This document shows, piece after piece, positions 12,549 through 23,688 of a stretch of DNA of 64,000 nt. The DNA is taken from contig OX419761.1 of the NCBI GenBank assembly GCA_948567375.1, positions 18,142,243 through 18,206,242 of the forward strand. Reading direction: 5' to 3'. The position numbers were made by a program, and so were the translations under genes. Below the pieces are notes generated by a model that was not told the DNA's origin, made no database searches, and worked only from the letters and a program-made list of their open reading frames with translations. The first letter of the stretch is position 1. Every line of letters begins with the position of its first letter. This DNA is from Lunularia cruciata. Its lineage: Eukaryota; Streptophyta; Marchantiopsida; Lunulariales; Lunulariaceae.

Positions 12549-14581
12549 CCGTACATGAGAACCTCAGACACGACATGGTTTTTGTGCATCGAACACCTGA
12601 AATCTGAACTGTCTTAAGCACATCATCCTTGCATGACCTGTCACTAAACATGGGTTAGAAGCAATTACCTAGACTGCAAAGGAATACTTCAGATGATACG
12701 ACGTAAACTGAAGGCCTATGGCGTAGTCTGGAAAGAAACTGGTTGTCTTCGTAAAAGGAAAACTCACACGATGATTTTGCTTATACTCGATCAAAGCAAA
12801 TGCCCTTATGAAGGTTAATGTATGATGGTGTATTGTCTTTTGATCCTTGAATATCTCTTTCACCCTCAGTTGTTAGATGCCCTTCAGCAGGCAAGTAAAT
12901 TATTTGATGTTGGGAATCTTCTGTTGGATCCCTGAAAGATACTTTTACTCTCTGGTGAATTAGATGTCCTTACGGGGATGCCTAAATTATATGATTGTGG
13001 ATTGTCTGTTTGATTCATTAAGATCACTTTTACTCCTAGCTGAATGCACACTAGTAATGCTGCACATTTCCTCTGTGGGGTATTATTGAAACGTTCGTTT
13101 TGAATAGAACGTTTTAAGACGTTTAATAATGCGTTCTAAAGCAGTCCATATGAAAGGAAACGTTGAGCACTACTGACAGCACTAAATTTCTAAAAGTCAG
13201 AACTATCTACTTTCGTTTCTCTAAAAAGTAATTGATCATTACATCATTCGGCTCGTTGTACGTTTCAAATTGCACTTTGTACGTTCCGCCTTGATCTCAC
13301 CTTCTTCAAACACGGGCCCAAAATATTCCCGATGATCCTCTTTCTTACGTCTCTTCTTCTACATGGTGACCTCGATTACAGATGAATGCAAACAAACATT
13401 CCTCAAACAGTCCTCAATAGAGTTGACACCAACAGCAATACGATGAATTTTGCCAATTTTGTCAGTTCCTGCTTACTCAAACAGTCTTCAATACGATGAA
13501 GTTTACGATGAACGTTCGTTTTCGCGCAAACTTAGAAAACACGTTTCCCTACAGGTTCAGTGATGACCTTGTTGAGATTATAATGATGGAGATAGATTCT
13601 TAGATTAGGCTAGTAGTTTTCTATGCTTTATGTGCATTATATGTATAATTTGATTTGGATAAAAGTTATTTTTTGAAATCTTTTAGGCATTCTCTTATTC
13701 CACAATATATAAAATTTGTAGACCATGCATGTAATTGAATTTTTGATTTTTAGTTGTTATAAATAATAATTTTTAGATTATCTTTAACTTTGATGGTATG
13801 GTATCCACTACTTATTCAAAAAAGGTTACTAATATCTGAAACGTTATCCAAAAAGACAAATTTAATGGGTACTTTTCTACATAATGTGTTTACAAAAACT
13901 AGTTATTAGTTTATAACTAGGAAAAATTGACTGAGTTCGTTTTTATTACGAATGACTATTAAGGAGAAAATTAGTCAAGAGGTGATCAAAATTGGTTCAT
14001 AAAGAGTAAGTAACTTAGATATTTTCCTATGACTAGTTGGAACATATGTCTTAATGGATGATGTTATAATTTAGAAGGATGAGTGCAGAGCTTGTATCTT
14101 CAATCCAAATTTCAATATTTCCAATATATTTTGAAATGAGAATACTATTTCATTTAAAACTTGAATAATTTAAACAAGTAATTAGTTATTTCAATTATAA
14201 AAAAGGTATTTCCTTAATTTTAATATATATTATCTCAACTTACTCCATAATAAGGTCTTTTAAGTTTTTTAATATATGTTTAAAATTATTTTATATTATT
14301 TTCATGTATATATGATTTTGACCATTTGTTAATTTAAACTATGTTGTAAATGATTGTATATTTGAATTCATAGCATGATATAACATAAGGTCTTATAATA
14401 TATTAGAGAATATTATTATATGGTTATGTATATTCTTCTAATAAAATTAATAATGAAAGTGTACTATTATAGAAATTTTCTTACATCTTGTAGCTCATTT
14501 AAATGAATATTAGCATTTTTTAATACATAGACTTGTTCTCAAATTGACACATCTTCTCCTTTTCATTTAACTTTAGTTTTG
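12549..14581. other. Intergenic DNA, AT-rich after 13560
   Basis: No gene is seen. Around 13085-13130 and 13505-13530 several copies of AACGTTCGTTTT-like words occur, which could be ends of a small decayed element, but no matching termini or target duplications were found. From 13560 on the DNA is very AT-rich without recognisable features. Confidence 0.5.
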
Positions 14582-15443
14582 CAAATAAATTCGAGGGAAA
14601 ATTTCAGAAATATCTCTATAATTTATCAAAATGAAAAAAATACTCCTCTAATTTTCAAGTTCGCAAAAATACCCTTATAGGGTTTCCACAAAGTCAGGTG
14701 CAAACACAGTCAATAATAAGACACCATTTCTAAGAGAAAAAGAGCCATACTAAAAATCTTCCGTAGTGTAAACCAATGAGTATTTCCAATAGGCTTGATT
14801 CTGGCTAATATGCAGAAGAAGCATACCTGTTGTCTAAATGCTCAACTCCACCACAAGAATGCTGTGGAAATTAGGTGCAAGCATCATTAGTAATAAGAAA
14901 CCATTTCTAAGAGAAAAAAAACCAAACCAAAAATCTCCCAAGGTGTATAACAAGGAGTATTTCCAAGGCTGCTGCGAATGGTTTTGGCTATCAATGCGGA
15001 AGAAGCACACCACTTGTATAAATGCTCATCTCCACCACAAGAATGTGTAGCTTACAATCTCTTGATTGCACAGCTTGGCATACCATTTTTTAAAGATGCA
15101 TGTAAGAGCAGGTGAAACTTGCTTGGCAGCAAGCAGCTATGAATCATTTTGAGTCAGCTATAATTATTTGAGTTTCAAAACTCAAAGTGATAACAAATTT
15201 CTTCCCGTGTTTGCAAAATTCCTCCATTGATTCGGAGGTCATTCCAATTGTAATTCCTTTTTTTTTTGACATGTTGAGAAGTTGAAGGTTTTTTGGTTTG
15301 GCTCTTTTTCTCTTAGAAATAGTGTCTTATTACTTAAGATGCTTGCACCTTGACACTGACTTTGTAGAACCCCTACGAGAGAGGTGTTTTAAATTTTAAT
15401 TTTTTAAAAGGGTATTTCTGAAATTTTCCCTAGATTTATTTTC
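14582..15443. mobile_element. Element with long inverted terminal repeats, about 860 bp
   Basis: Bases 14582-14760 and 15284-15443 are imperfect inverted copies of each other, about 160-180 bp long. Both begin at the outer side with a form of AAATAAAT then AGGGAAAATTTCAGAAATA, and both contain GACA(C/T)(C/T)ATTTCTAAGAGAAA further in. No coding frame is present. Long inverted ends with a coreless interior fit a foldback or MULE-like non-autonomous DNA element; the AATTTCAGAAA motif near the end recalls ends of some plant Mutator-like elements. I could not find a target-site duplication, so the outer limits are approximate. Confidence 0.7.
14696..15045. repeat. Direct duplication inside the inverted-repeat element
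   Basis: Bases 14696-14861 and 14873-15045 are diverged direct copies. Both start AGGTGCAA, share CCATTTCTAAGAGAAAAA and GAGTATTTCCAA, and end CCACCACAAGAATG. The inner part of the left terminal arm was therefore duplicated toward the interior. Confidence 0.8.
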
Positions 15444-15997
15444 ATAATCATACACAGAGAAATGACCAAATAGAACTCAATCATTGGAAAAGAATAAAAT
15501 TTGTGCTGATTTTAAGTTTGTACGTTGCTTTAAACATAAGCATCTAACTAGCATAAACTTTGCAATTACAAGAACAAGAAAACAAAAAAGAACGTTTCTT
15601 GTTGCTTTGCTTTGCCTTGTGTTACCCAATTAAAGCAAAACAAGAGGCAATAGAATTTCATATTGAATGATTTTTATCCCTTAGTTCATCTTCATCTGAA
15701 CATCATAGGGAAGTACTTACCTGTTTTTCATTTTCTTTTCCCAAAACTACCTACTCACAAAAGCACAATTGGACAATACTCTCATTTGTCTTAAGTAAAA
15801 CAATTAAGTACATCCTTTCATACTGTTGGGGCGTCATTTGAAGCCTACATCTGTGTAGCCCTCTTCAAAGTCATTCTTCGTTCTCAAAACAACATCAAAC
15901 TCTAGTTTGCTGTATAAACGATAAACTCTCGTTTATCTTTTCACATTATCGTCAATCCATCTCCCCTTTATTGGTGACTGGAAGATAACTTAAAACT
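15444..15997. other. Intergenic DNA, nothing recognised
   Basis: AT-rich sequence without a supported gene, repeat end or RNA. Confidence 0.5.
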
Positions 15998-16008
15998 TGA
16001 GAAGAGAG

Positions 16009-16101
16009 AAAGGCGACCGCGTAGGAAAACGAAGGATGGGAAGACCCCATCAAGCCGCACAAGGGAGAGAAAAAAAAGGATAACATGGGGCTAAGCCCCA
16101 A
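16009..16101 (-). mobile_element. SINE-like retroposon, copy A, with 11-bp target duplication
   Basis: A 93-bp insert flanked by the exact direct repeat TGAGAAGAGAG at 15998-16008 and 16102-16112. Read on the minus strand it begins TTGGGGCTTAGCCCC, contains GATGGGGTCTTCCCATCC, and ends CTACGCGGTCGCCTTT. Two short hairpins are visible: GGGGCTTAGCCCC and GATGGG-GTCTT-CCCATC. The same sequence recurs elsewhere in the window. The 11-bp duplication is what target-primed reverse transcription leaves. The copy looks 5'-truncated compared with copy B. Confidence 0.85.
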
Positions 16102-16205
16102 TGAGAAGAGAGGGGGAATCATAGTTATGGAGGCAATAGTCTACATAGGTAACAGAAAATGTTGTCTTCTTTCGTTTAGACCACTCGACATTTGCCATTG
16201 GAACT

Positions 16206-16408
16206 AAGAAAAGGCGACAGCGTAGAAAAACCGGAAGGATGGGAAGACCCCATCAAGTTGTACAAGGGAGAGAGACAAAAAGAAAAGAAGAAGGTAAAAT
16301 GGGGCTAAGCCCCAATAGAGTCTATATGAAAAACCTGCTCTATTGCATCTAAGATATTCGAGCTATGCAAATCGTACTGTCTACACACAAGTGGAACATC
16401 CGAAGAAA
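16206..16408 (-). mobile_element. SINE-like retroposon, copy B, with 10-bp target duplication
   Basis: A 203-bp insert flanked by CATTGGAACT at 16196-16205 and 16409-16418. On the minus strand it ends like copy A (CTACGCTGTCGCCTTTTC) but reaches about 110 bp further 5', through CATAGCTCGAATATCTTAG and TGTGTGTAGAC. Those extra segments recur in the copies at 41621-41853 and 45811-45943, so they belong to the element. I looked for tRNA-type A and B boxes; TAGCTCG resembles part of an A box, but no good B box was found. Confidence 0.85.
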
Positions 16409-16418
16409 CATTGGAACT

Positions 16419-18154
16419 TGGAATAAGCACCAATTGTTGTCGTAAGCATTGCGGAGATGACACTAGACTGTGTTTTTTGCTGAGGCTTTATTTTCTCGTA
16501 CGAGGGGACCTTCTATACTTTATGGAACAGACTAACTGAAATCTGGATCTATTGACATCACCCATTTGCCAGAATTTGTTTTTCGTTCCTGCACTCTTAC
16601 TTCGAGACTCTTGTATGGTAAAATCGACTTTGGACATTCCGTACTTTGATTAGTGAGGACTAAGTGAAATCTATATCATGTCACTTCACTACCAGAATTG
16701 GTTGATTTCTGCCATCTTCAATCGAGAATCTTCTCGGGTAGATCGGTTGATCTTGGAGACTTGGAAGGGTAAAACAGTACATTTACTTTTGTACAAAATA
16801 GTGGCAGGGTATGTGTAATGTCTGAGAAAATAGATAAAATAATGATGTTCCAATGATGACACACTGAAAGAGAGAAGACCTTTTCTTTTTCGCTTTATTT
16901 ATCCAATTTCATGACTTTTATTTTGGAAATAGATATTTTATACATACTTTCTCATCTTTGGGACATGGTAATTTTAAACTACTCTCTTTCCCTCTGAATT
17001 TTTAAACAAGTATATCTGCCTTTTGCTCGAACCGCAAATTTTTTTTCAAAGTTATTAATCTCAATCTACTCTCTTCACCTCTGAATTTTTTAACAAGAAT
17101 ACCATGTTTTTTTTTGAACCCTGTAAAATAATATATTAATTAATGCATATCAATATATTATTATTTTTTAATCTCAAAACTTTATTCATTAGCCAATTCC
17201 AAAAGACTTGAAATGCTGAGTTGAATATCTCATTACATGTAATTATCAAACATAGTGAAATAGATAATTTCTGCTAAATTATAATCATTTCAAATTGTTA
17301 CATTTGTTATATCACACTTAGAAACCCATGGTCTTGAATAAACATTCCTTCAGATTGGTATGAATTGATTGTGTGAATGTAGCTTCAAGTTGTAAATGAC
17401 AAATGACTGTTGACATTCAAAATAGATTGAATTACCAATTTTCTTTAGTGAACGTTGAATGGTTGAAAAGGAAAATTTCTTGAGTAACTGAAATGAACTT
17501 CTTTATTGTTGATGCTATATTCAAGTTCCCTTCATAGTCTATCATCAAATTTTGATTCCAATTGCTTTGCATTCTATTGAAATTTCACCTTCTTGTGTTC
17601 CGCTTATGTTCATATTTTTGGCAAGCTTCTATTGTGAAGTACACATACTTCATTTTATGTTTCTCATATACTAAAGTTTTAAATTGGAGTCAAGCAAAGA
17701 GACACCACAATCATTCTCATTATAACTCTCTTGTACCGGTATTCAAAATTCTAGTAACTTTAGATTGTGATCAATATGATCCAAGAAATTAGACATGACA
17801 CAGAGTTCACAACATACTTCTTAAAGGCAAGCAAACTCTTCTGTAATACTCGTTTCACCTTAAAGAGCTCGAGGGATCATAGTAATCTCACTTTCAAGGA
17901 ATCATAGGAAGCACAATATCTGTTTTCTGAATTTGATTCTGATTTGATCTTCACTCAGCAACTCTCTTCAGATTCCGCTTTTCCGGTAGCTATGAATCAG
18001 TTCCCAAGAAATTTCGGACTGCCACCGCAAGTTCGGACATCTATATGTCCTCGCACGCTGAAGGCAGGAGGTAGGACGTTTGACGAACGAGTGCATGGAG
18101 GATGAGTTTCGACAACCCTGTCGACATGGACTACTGTAGAGGTGAGAGACGACA
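16419..18154. other. Intergenic DNA, AT-rich in the middle
   Basis: No gene supported. Runs of T and A with scattered short frames occupy 16900-17800. From 17950 the composition becomes more even, but no protein family is recognised. Confidence 0.5.
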
Positions 18155-18184
18155 GGTACCTTCGAATAAAAATTCGAAGGTACC
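18155..18184. repeat. Perfect hairpin, 13-bp arms, 4-base loop
   Basis: Arms GGTACCTTCGAAT (18155-18167) and its exact inverse (18172-18184) flank the loop AAAA. The structure has the form of a stable stem-loop if transcribed. No terminator, tRNA or known regulatory class fits. Confidence 0.9.
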
Positions 18185-19346
18185 CTGATCGCTGCTCTAT
18201 CTACTGTCACAGCCCCAAGCTTCGACCATAACGTACTGCCAGTGGACAACCTGAGGGATGCGTTCATCGATGACCTCAATCGTGTGTTCCACATGTCCTC
18301 CTGAATCACCTGTGGGTCGTCTTGCTACTTAAAACTCGCTGAAGTTCAGATTGGTGAATCACAATCAGGTGTCCACCAGTTGTCGAGCTGTGAACTTGAC
18401 ATTAATTCGACAACAGTACTCTGCTGCTCCTGCCCTCTTCAAAGCGGCCTCCCATGTTGTCGGCCTCCCATGATACTCCTCCAGGTATTCTCTGGCTAAA
18501 CTTTGCTATCGATCTGCAAATAATCAATAGCCATGAGGCTGGGACAGTTGGTACTGATACCAACTTGCCCGTTTGTGACCTCAAGGTGAGATGACTTCCT
18601 ATCTCAATCATCCAATCTTGGTTGCAGAGGCAGTCACCCATAAGAATATTATGTAATCTTGTCATCGTTACTCCAACGATGACTCTAGGTGATCTAGGGA
18701 GAATGGATAACGACTATATAAGCCAAACTTCCAAACCTCGTGGTAGATGTGCAAGAAAGTACAAGCAAATCTGGTCACCGATGTCCGTGTCCAGGCTAAA
18801 TTGGAACTTTGAACGGGGGTTCAAAGTCCTAATTCTTCATTCTTCCGGAGATAAAGAAGTACCCACTGTTGGCAAATCTTCGGAAACGGGGGCTCAGGCA
18901 CAAGTGCTGGACACGAGGAGGCTCTCAAGGAATTAAAGAGAAGTCTTTCCTCTCAAGTCTGTTGAGGGGAATTGAGGCAGGGACAGTTGGTACTGATACA
19001 AACTTGCTAAAGATGCGATCAACCTATGCAGTCAATCTAAAATAACGATCGTTAGCCAGGAGGCGTGATTTGTTTTGGTTTACTGTATTACGTCAATCTG
19101 CTTTTCATATCGTTGGATGAATCATCCGGCTTTTTTGTTGGTGTATCTTGCTGATACCTCCAACCTCTGTACCTCCAACTTCTGTACGTGATGCTCTTTC
19201 CACTCTATACATGCACGAGAAATGTCTGACGCATACGGAGGGCGGACAGTGCTAAACAGCGAGAAGAAATCACCGACTTTGTCTGACAGTTGTTGCTACA
19301 TCGGGTGCATTGTAGTGCTATATGTGAATACACGCATAACGAGGAT
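18185..19346. other. Intergenic DNA with one separated direct repeat
   Basis: Apart from the 35-bp repeat listed separately, I see no supported gene. One frame on the plus strand ending near 18304 looks somewhat protein-like but has no start, no family match and no neighbouring exons. Confidence 0.4.
18534..19007. repeat. 35-bp direct repeat, copies 439 bp apart, with internal hairpin
   Basis: Copies at 18534-18568 and 18973-19007 differ at two positions. Both contain GGGACAGTTGGTACTGATAC. In the first copy GTTGGTA-CTGA-TACCAAC forms a perfect 7-bp stem with a 4-base loop; in the second one stem base is changed. The flanks show only weak further similarity. Confidence 0.85.
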
Positions 19347-19353
19347 GTAAGAA

Positions 19354-19427
19354 GAGAGAAAGGCGACCACATAGAAAACATGAAGGATGGGAAGACCCCA
19401 TCAAGCCGTACAAGGGAGAGACAAAAA
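19354..19427 (-). mobile_element. SINE-like retroposon, copy C (short)
   Basis: Carries the core with GGATGGGAAGACCCC, CAAGCCGTACAAGGG and, at the common end, a form of GGCGACC, all on the plus strand. The family's sense strand is minus. A 7-bp direct repeat GTAAGAA flanks it at 19347-19353 and 19428-19434, a weaker target duplication than in copies A and B. It lacks the GGGGCTTAGCCCC part, consistent with stronger 5' truncation. Confidence 0.75.
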
Positions 19428-19434
19428 GTAAGAA

Positions 19435-21456
19435 TGACTTTCATACTGAGAATGTAGAAGGTTTGCAGGAAGGAAACTATAGTAAATCTACGTTACTTCC
19501 AATCCGATTATACTGCAAATGTAGCTCCCACTGTCTGCTTTGGAGATCCTTCCTGGTTGGGCCAAGGACTTTTAGCAGGATCTTAGTTCACTCGAGCCTT
19601 GAGACATGACACACTGATAATGTTGTTTATGATGTTCCGAGTGATGGAATTCTGGACGTTGTAAGGAATAATAACTTCAGGTGAACCTTACTACAAAGAT
19701 GTGGATATGAAGTTTGAGAGCATTGCTGATCTTAGCACATCCAGCAGCTGTCATCATCCAAGTTCATTCTCCTAAGCCAATTGTGGCGGAAGAGGATTCC
19801 CAATCGTACCCATCACCTCATGTGTTTGCCGGAAGAAGTCTCTCACCCCCAAAGACTTGTACTTAGAAACAGAAGTATTGACTGTTCCTAATAGTACAAT
19901 TAGAGAGAATTGTGCAGCTAGACAGGACGTTTCCAAGTCCATTTGTTATATTTGTTCCATTCTTTATATGTTTCTCAACTGCATTTCTGGCTCACAGTTA
20001 AAGACTGTGCCAAGAAAACAGATCTTCAGGCCTTTTCTCTACACACTTTTTCCATCTGTAGCCGACGGGTCTGTCGAGTACTCAATTCTCTGTTACAGTA
20101 ACTCCAATCATATCTCATGCATCTTTTTCAACGAGGTGACAAATAATTTCTTCAATGAGGTGCAGTAATTTGTCAAGGACGCTCAGCAATTTCAAGAGGC
20201 ATTCGTATACACGTAAACGACGACATTATCGATGCCGCGACGAATCATATGACAGTGTGGCAGACCTTGAATTGTCAAAGATGTTCCCCAATCTCAAGGA
20301 CCTTCGCGTAGGCCAAATCAACGATACTCCCGATACTTGAAACACTAAAACAATTTAACATTCGTCAGGGATTTCACAAGTCCCCGCATCGTTTAGATAT
20401 TTTCCAGGAAGCAAATGATAAAGAAACAAAAGGTTGAACAAAAGATTGTCGAGGTTTCTGGTTCATATGTTCTGTCTCTAATGTGACCCCGGCACTCGGG
20501 AACAGAATTATCGTCAATTCTTGTTTATGAGGGTGATGATGGAGAGCTGATGCAAGACTGGTGGGACTTCCGCCCCTGCGGAGCTACGAAGAACTTTAAT
20601 AAAGGAAGAAAACTGCTTCGTTCCAATGTTGGGACCGACGCTCTCAGCGGACCTGATGATGCACCTGCGATGGAACGAAATTCGGTTGACTCGGGTTCCA
20701 TACGATCAGTCTGGTTTAACCACCGAAAGCGTTGGCTTCACAGCTCTAAGTTACTCAGGGGTAGCAAGGCGAAAGGGGAATGCAACTTCCTTTGCAGAAT
20801 ACGCTAAAGTTCATGGGTCCCAGCAGATTTAGTGTCACCTTGTGAGCTGCTGCAGAAGGTCCACAGACTGACGCCGTACGTACAGGTCTATGGCTTCTTA
20901 TGGCGGGAGCGCACTGGGTTGTACTTTGGTTCCTTTGGGTGAAAGGCATCTGTTGACACTCCCCAATTCGTTCGCTGCTTGACTGGATGCTGCGGATGTC
21001 CTATGTTCTCCAACTGGGTTTCGAGAATGATATTTCTCTTGTTTCGAGATTAGGAAGGAATATGAAGATCAAAAGGGCAAGCGTTGAGCCTTGCACGGAG
21101 ACATAGAGGAGCCGGGGATTTGCTGTTCACCTGTCTCTAGACTGGTGTAATAGGTTCAGTTGCCCATAATTTATGTTTCTGAAGCAAGGCCAGATACTTC
21201 TACTAGGAACAGCAAGTTGCACTGCGTTCTACATGTGGACCGACCTAAATCTTATGATTCGCGCGAGCTCGCGAAAACCTCGGATGGGTTTCATTTCGTA
21301 ACAATGGTATGTATATGGGAATTTTACAGGCACATCCACTGTCAACATCTCGCATGGTTCTTGAGGTTTATATTCACCTGAAATTTTACAAGGCTGCCCT
21401 TAAGCAGTGGAGATTGCTCGTCAGTATATAGTGGTTGCAGACGGGTACAGCCCATA
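19435..21456. other. Region upstream of the receptor-like pseudokinase gene
   Basis: Several frames of 60-103 codons lie here on the plus strand, but they show no known motif and do not join in a splice-consistent way to the kinase exons. The last few hundred bases likely hold that gene's promoter and 5' untranslated region. An upstream non-coding exon cannot be excluded. Confidence 0.4.
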
Positions 21457-23688
21457 TTGGAGGTCAAAATGGGCATTAGAAATTTAAAAACGGTAGGTGA
21501 ATCAAAACAAGAGTTTCAGCACACGAGATGTTTCTGCTTGCCGGCGGATTTCGGAGCTCAGTTTAGACAGAAATGGAAGGGGAGTGAATGCGATTCCTCG
21601 AGTTCACACTCGAAATCGAAAGGAGGCTCGGAAAGCTCAGCGAGTTCTCATGGCAGAACAAAGCACGGAAGTGAAAGTGATACGAGCTCACGTTCAAAGC
21701 CAAGACGTTCCCACTCAGCAGGTTTACTTTTTAGGTCAAAAGGGAGCGAGAGTGACTCAGTGAGTTCAGGATCGATCTTATCATCATGCTTAAGAGGTGG
21801 GTTCAGAGAGTCTGATGGCTGGAGGTGGCTTTTGCCACCTCTTTATAGCAGCAGTTTTTCGTTCCTTTCTGAGATGAAACGTGAAGTATTGTTCCTGCCA
21901 GTGATTGCTAATTTAGGTGTGTACTCTTTCTGGGTTTTAAGGTCCTATGTAGATGAGCAAATTTGGAATTGGCTGACATTGTGATCATGCCCATGGTTAC
22001 TGTTGCTCATAGTTGCTTATCTTGGAAATTTCCAGTTCCTGAAACAGAAGGATCCTCTTTTCGAGGGAGAGAACTCCATTGGTTCCCATACAAGGAGCTG
22101 GAGAATGCTACAGACTGCTTCAGCGCGTCCAATTTAGTTCCCCATCTTCCTTACAAGGTATACGTATCTTGCGTTTGTGCATGTTTGAATGTTGAATTTG
22201 GGACTAGGTGATCTGGGTTGGTTGATCATGAGGGAACTGGACATCAATGAACACCCTTAACCTTGAACAATGTGAAATTTTGGCAGGCATACAGAGGAGT
22301 ACTACCTTCAGGGGAGATTGTGAACGTGAGAAGGTTGTCTGGCATTGTAGACTCGAGATTTCGTGTGGAATTAAAAGCACAGTCTCGACTGGAGCATTTT
22401 AATCTCGTGCATTTCATCGGTTTCTCCGATGACCAGGGGGAACACTTGCTGGTTTTGGAACCCATTTGCAACGGGACTTTGGAGCATCATCTTCGTGGTT
22501 CGTGCAATGTGCATGCTCAAGTGTTAAGTGCCTACAAATGGATATAGATTGGGAGTCTTGATATAGTAATCTTTGAGAGAAACATGTGAATTCTGTGAAC
22601 TAGAGGCACTGGTATTGCAATTCTGTGTGTGATGACTGAAACACATTCTAGAGGAATAGATCGAGGATGTATTGAGGACAATCCGAAACTGTAAGTTACT
22701 GAATCATTCTAAACAGAAATCTGTATCAGAGGGTCTGAGTCTCATGTCCCGTACTTTATCTTTCAGGATCTTCGGGCTGCTTATTGCCATGGGACACGAG
22801 ATTGAGCATAGCTCTGGGAGTCGCAAGAGCAATTGCGTACCTCCACTCTCAAGACCCGCCTGTGATTCATCAGGACTTAAGACCGGATAATCTTTTTCTC
22901 GGAGACGAGTTTGTCGGCAAGGTTGCCAACTATAATTCCCCGTTCCTGTCCTCGGAGTTTGTGGCGTTGGCACAATCTTGGGTGAGGATATTTACATATA
23001 CATCCCAATCACTTATTTGACTTTTCATAATTTTCTGGCATCTTAAGGTTTGACGTCTTCTGACTCTTAAATTGCCGGAAGCCTCTGATTTTAGCTTCGT
23101 ACAGCGGTTTGGGAGGACTCTAAACTAACAATTATATCAGTGCATTGCTCGGCCGAATTCACTAGTTCAGGCATTTTGGGAGTGAATATACGTGTATGCA
23201 GCAACTAAGACTACTTGAGACCACGACTCTTAGGAACTCCCTCAACCTAGACAAAATCCAAACTAGTTTACTTGTTTCCAGAAATTTTGCAATTTCCAAC
23301 CCCAGACTCACTCACTGAGAATCCTGTGACTCCCGTCTTTGCCCAGGAATACAGTGATCCACATAGCGTTTCACAGGTGCGTACTGAGGAATGCGTTGTC
23401 TACAGGTTTGGTGTGATACTACTTCAGCTTTTGACAGGAAGGCCTACTAATGATCCGAAGACAAACAAAAGCCTTGTTCACAAAGTACGGAAGTACCAGA
23501 ACATAGCAAAGGATGGAAGCTTTGACGCTATACGTCCTTTGTTAGATCCTCTGGTTGCAGGTGTACCAGATATTGAGCTTGAACCTTATTTACGTATAGC
23601 ACTCGGATGTATTGGGGATGTCCCGGATGATCGACCCACAATCGAAGAAGTCGTTGAGGTACTTGAAAACCTCAGTGAACATAGGTAA
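21457..23688 (+). CDS. Receptor-like cytoplasmic pseudokinase, five exons
   Basis: Exons: 21457-21796, 22036-22157, 22287-22497, 22767-22981 and 23347-23688. All junctions are GT-AG with matching phases, giving 409 residues. Residues 1-113 are Ser/Lys-rich with GSESDS-like repeats; no signal peptide or membrane helix is seen. The kinase-like domain (about 125-405) starts WFPYKELENATDCFSASNLV, the usual RLK entry motif. The Gly-rich loop is absent, and the VAVK Lys is Arg (R169 in VNVRRL). The helix-C Glu is probably kept (E182), HRD is HQD (259-261), DFG is NYN (279-281), and the helix-F Asp is Val in ECVVYRFGV. Without the ATP Lys and the DFG Asp it is predicted to be catalytically dead and to act as a scaffold or allosteric partner. 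Among plant RLKs it most recalls LRK10-like/WAK-like kinases. Alternative starts include Met at 21469. The exon 5 acceptor is inferred from phase and homology. Confidence 0.8.

Noticed and set aside
13085-13545. Possible MITE between two AACGTTCGTTTT words
   Set aside because: The words are in direct, partly palindromic form and no terminal inverted repeat or target duplication is visible.
18190-18304. Plus-strand frame ending NLRDAFIDDLNRVFHMSS, somewhat protein-like
   Set aside because: No start codon, no convincing acceptor site and no recognisable family; insufficient to call a terminal exon.
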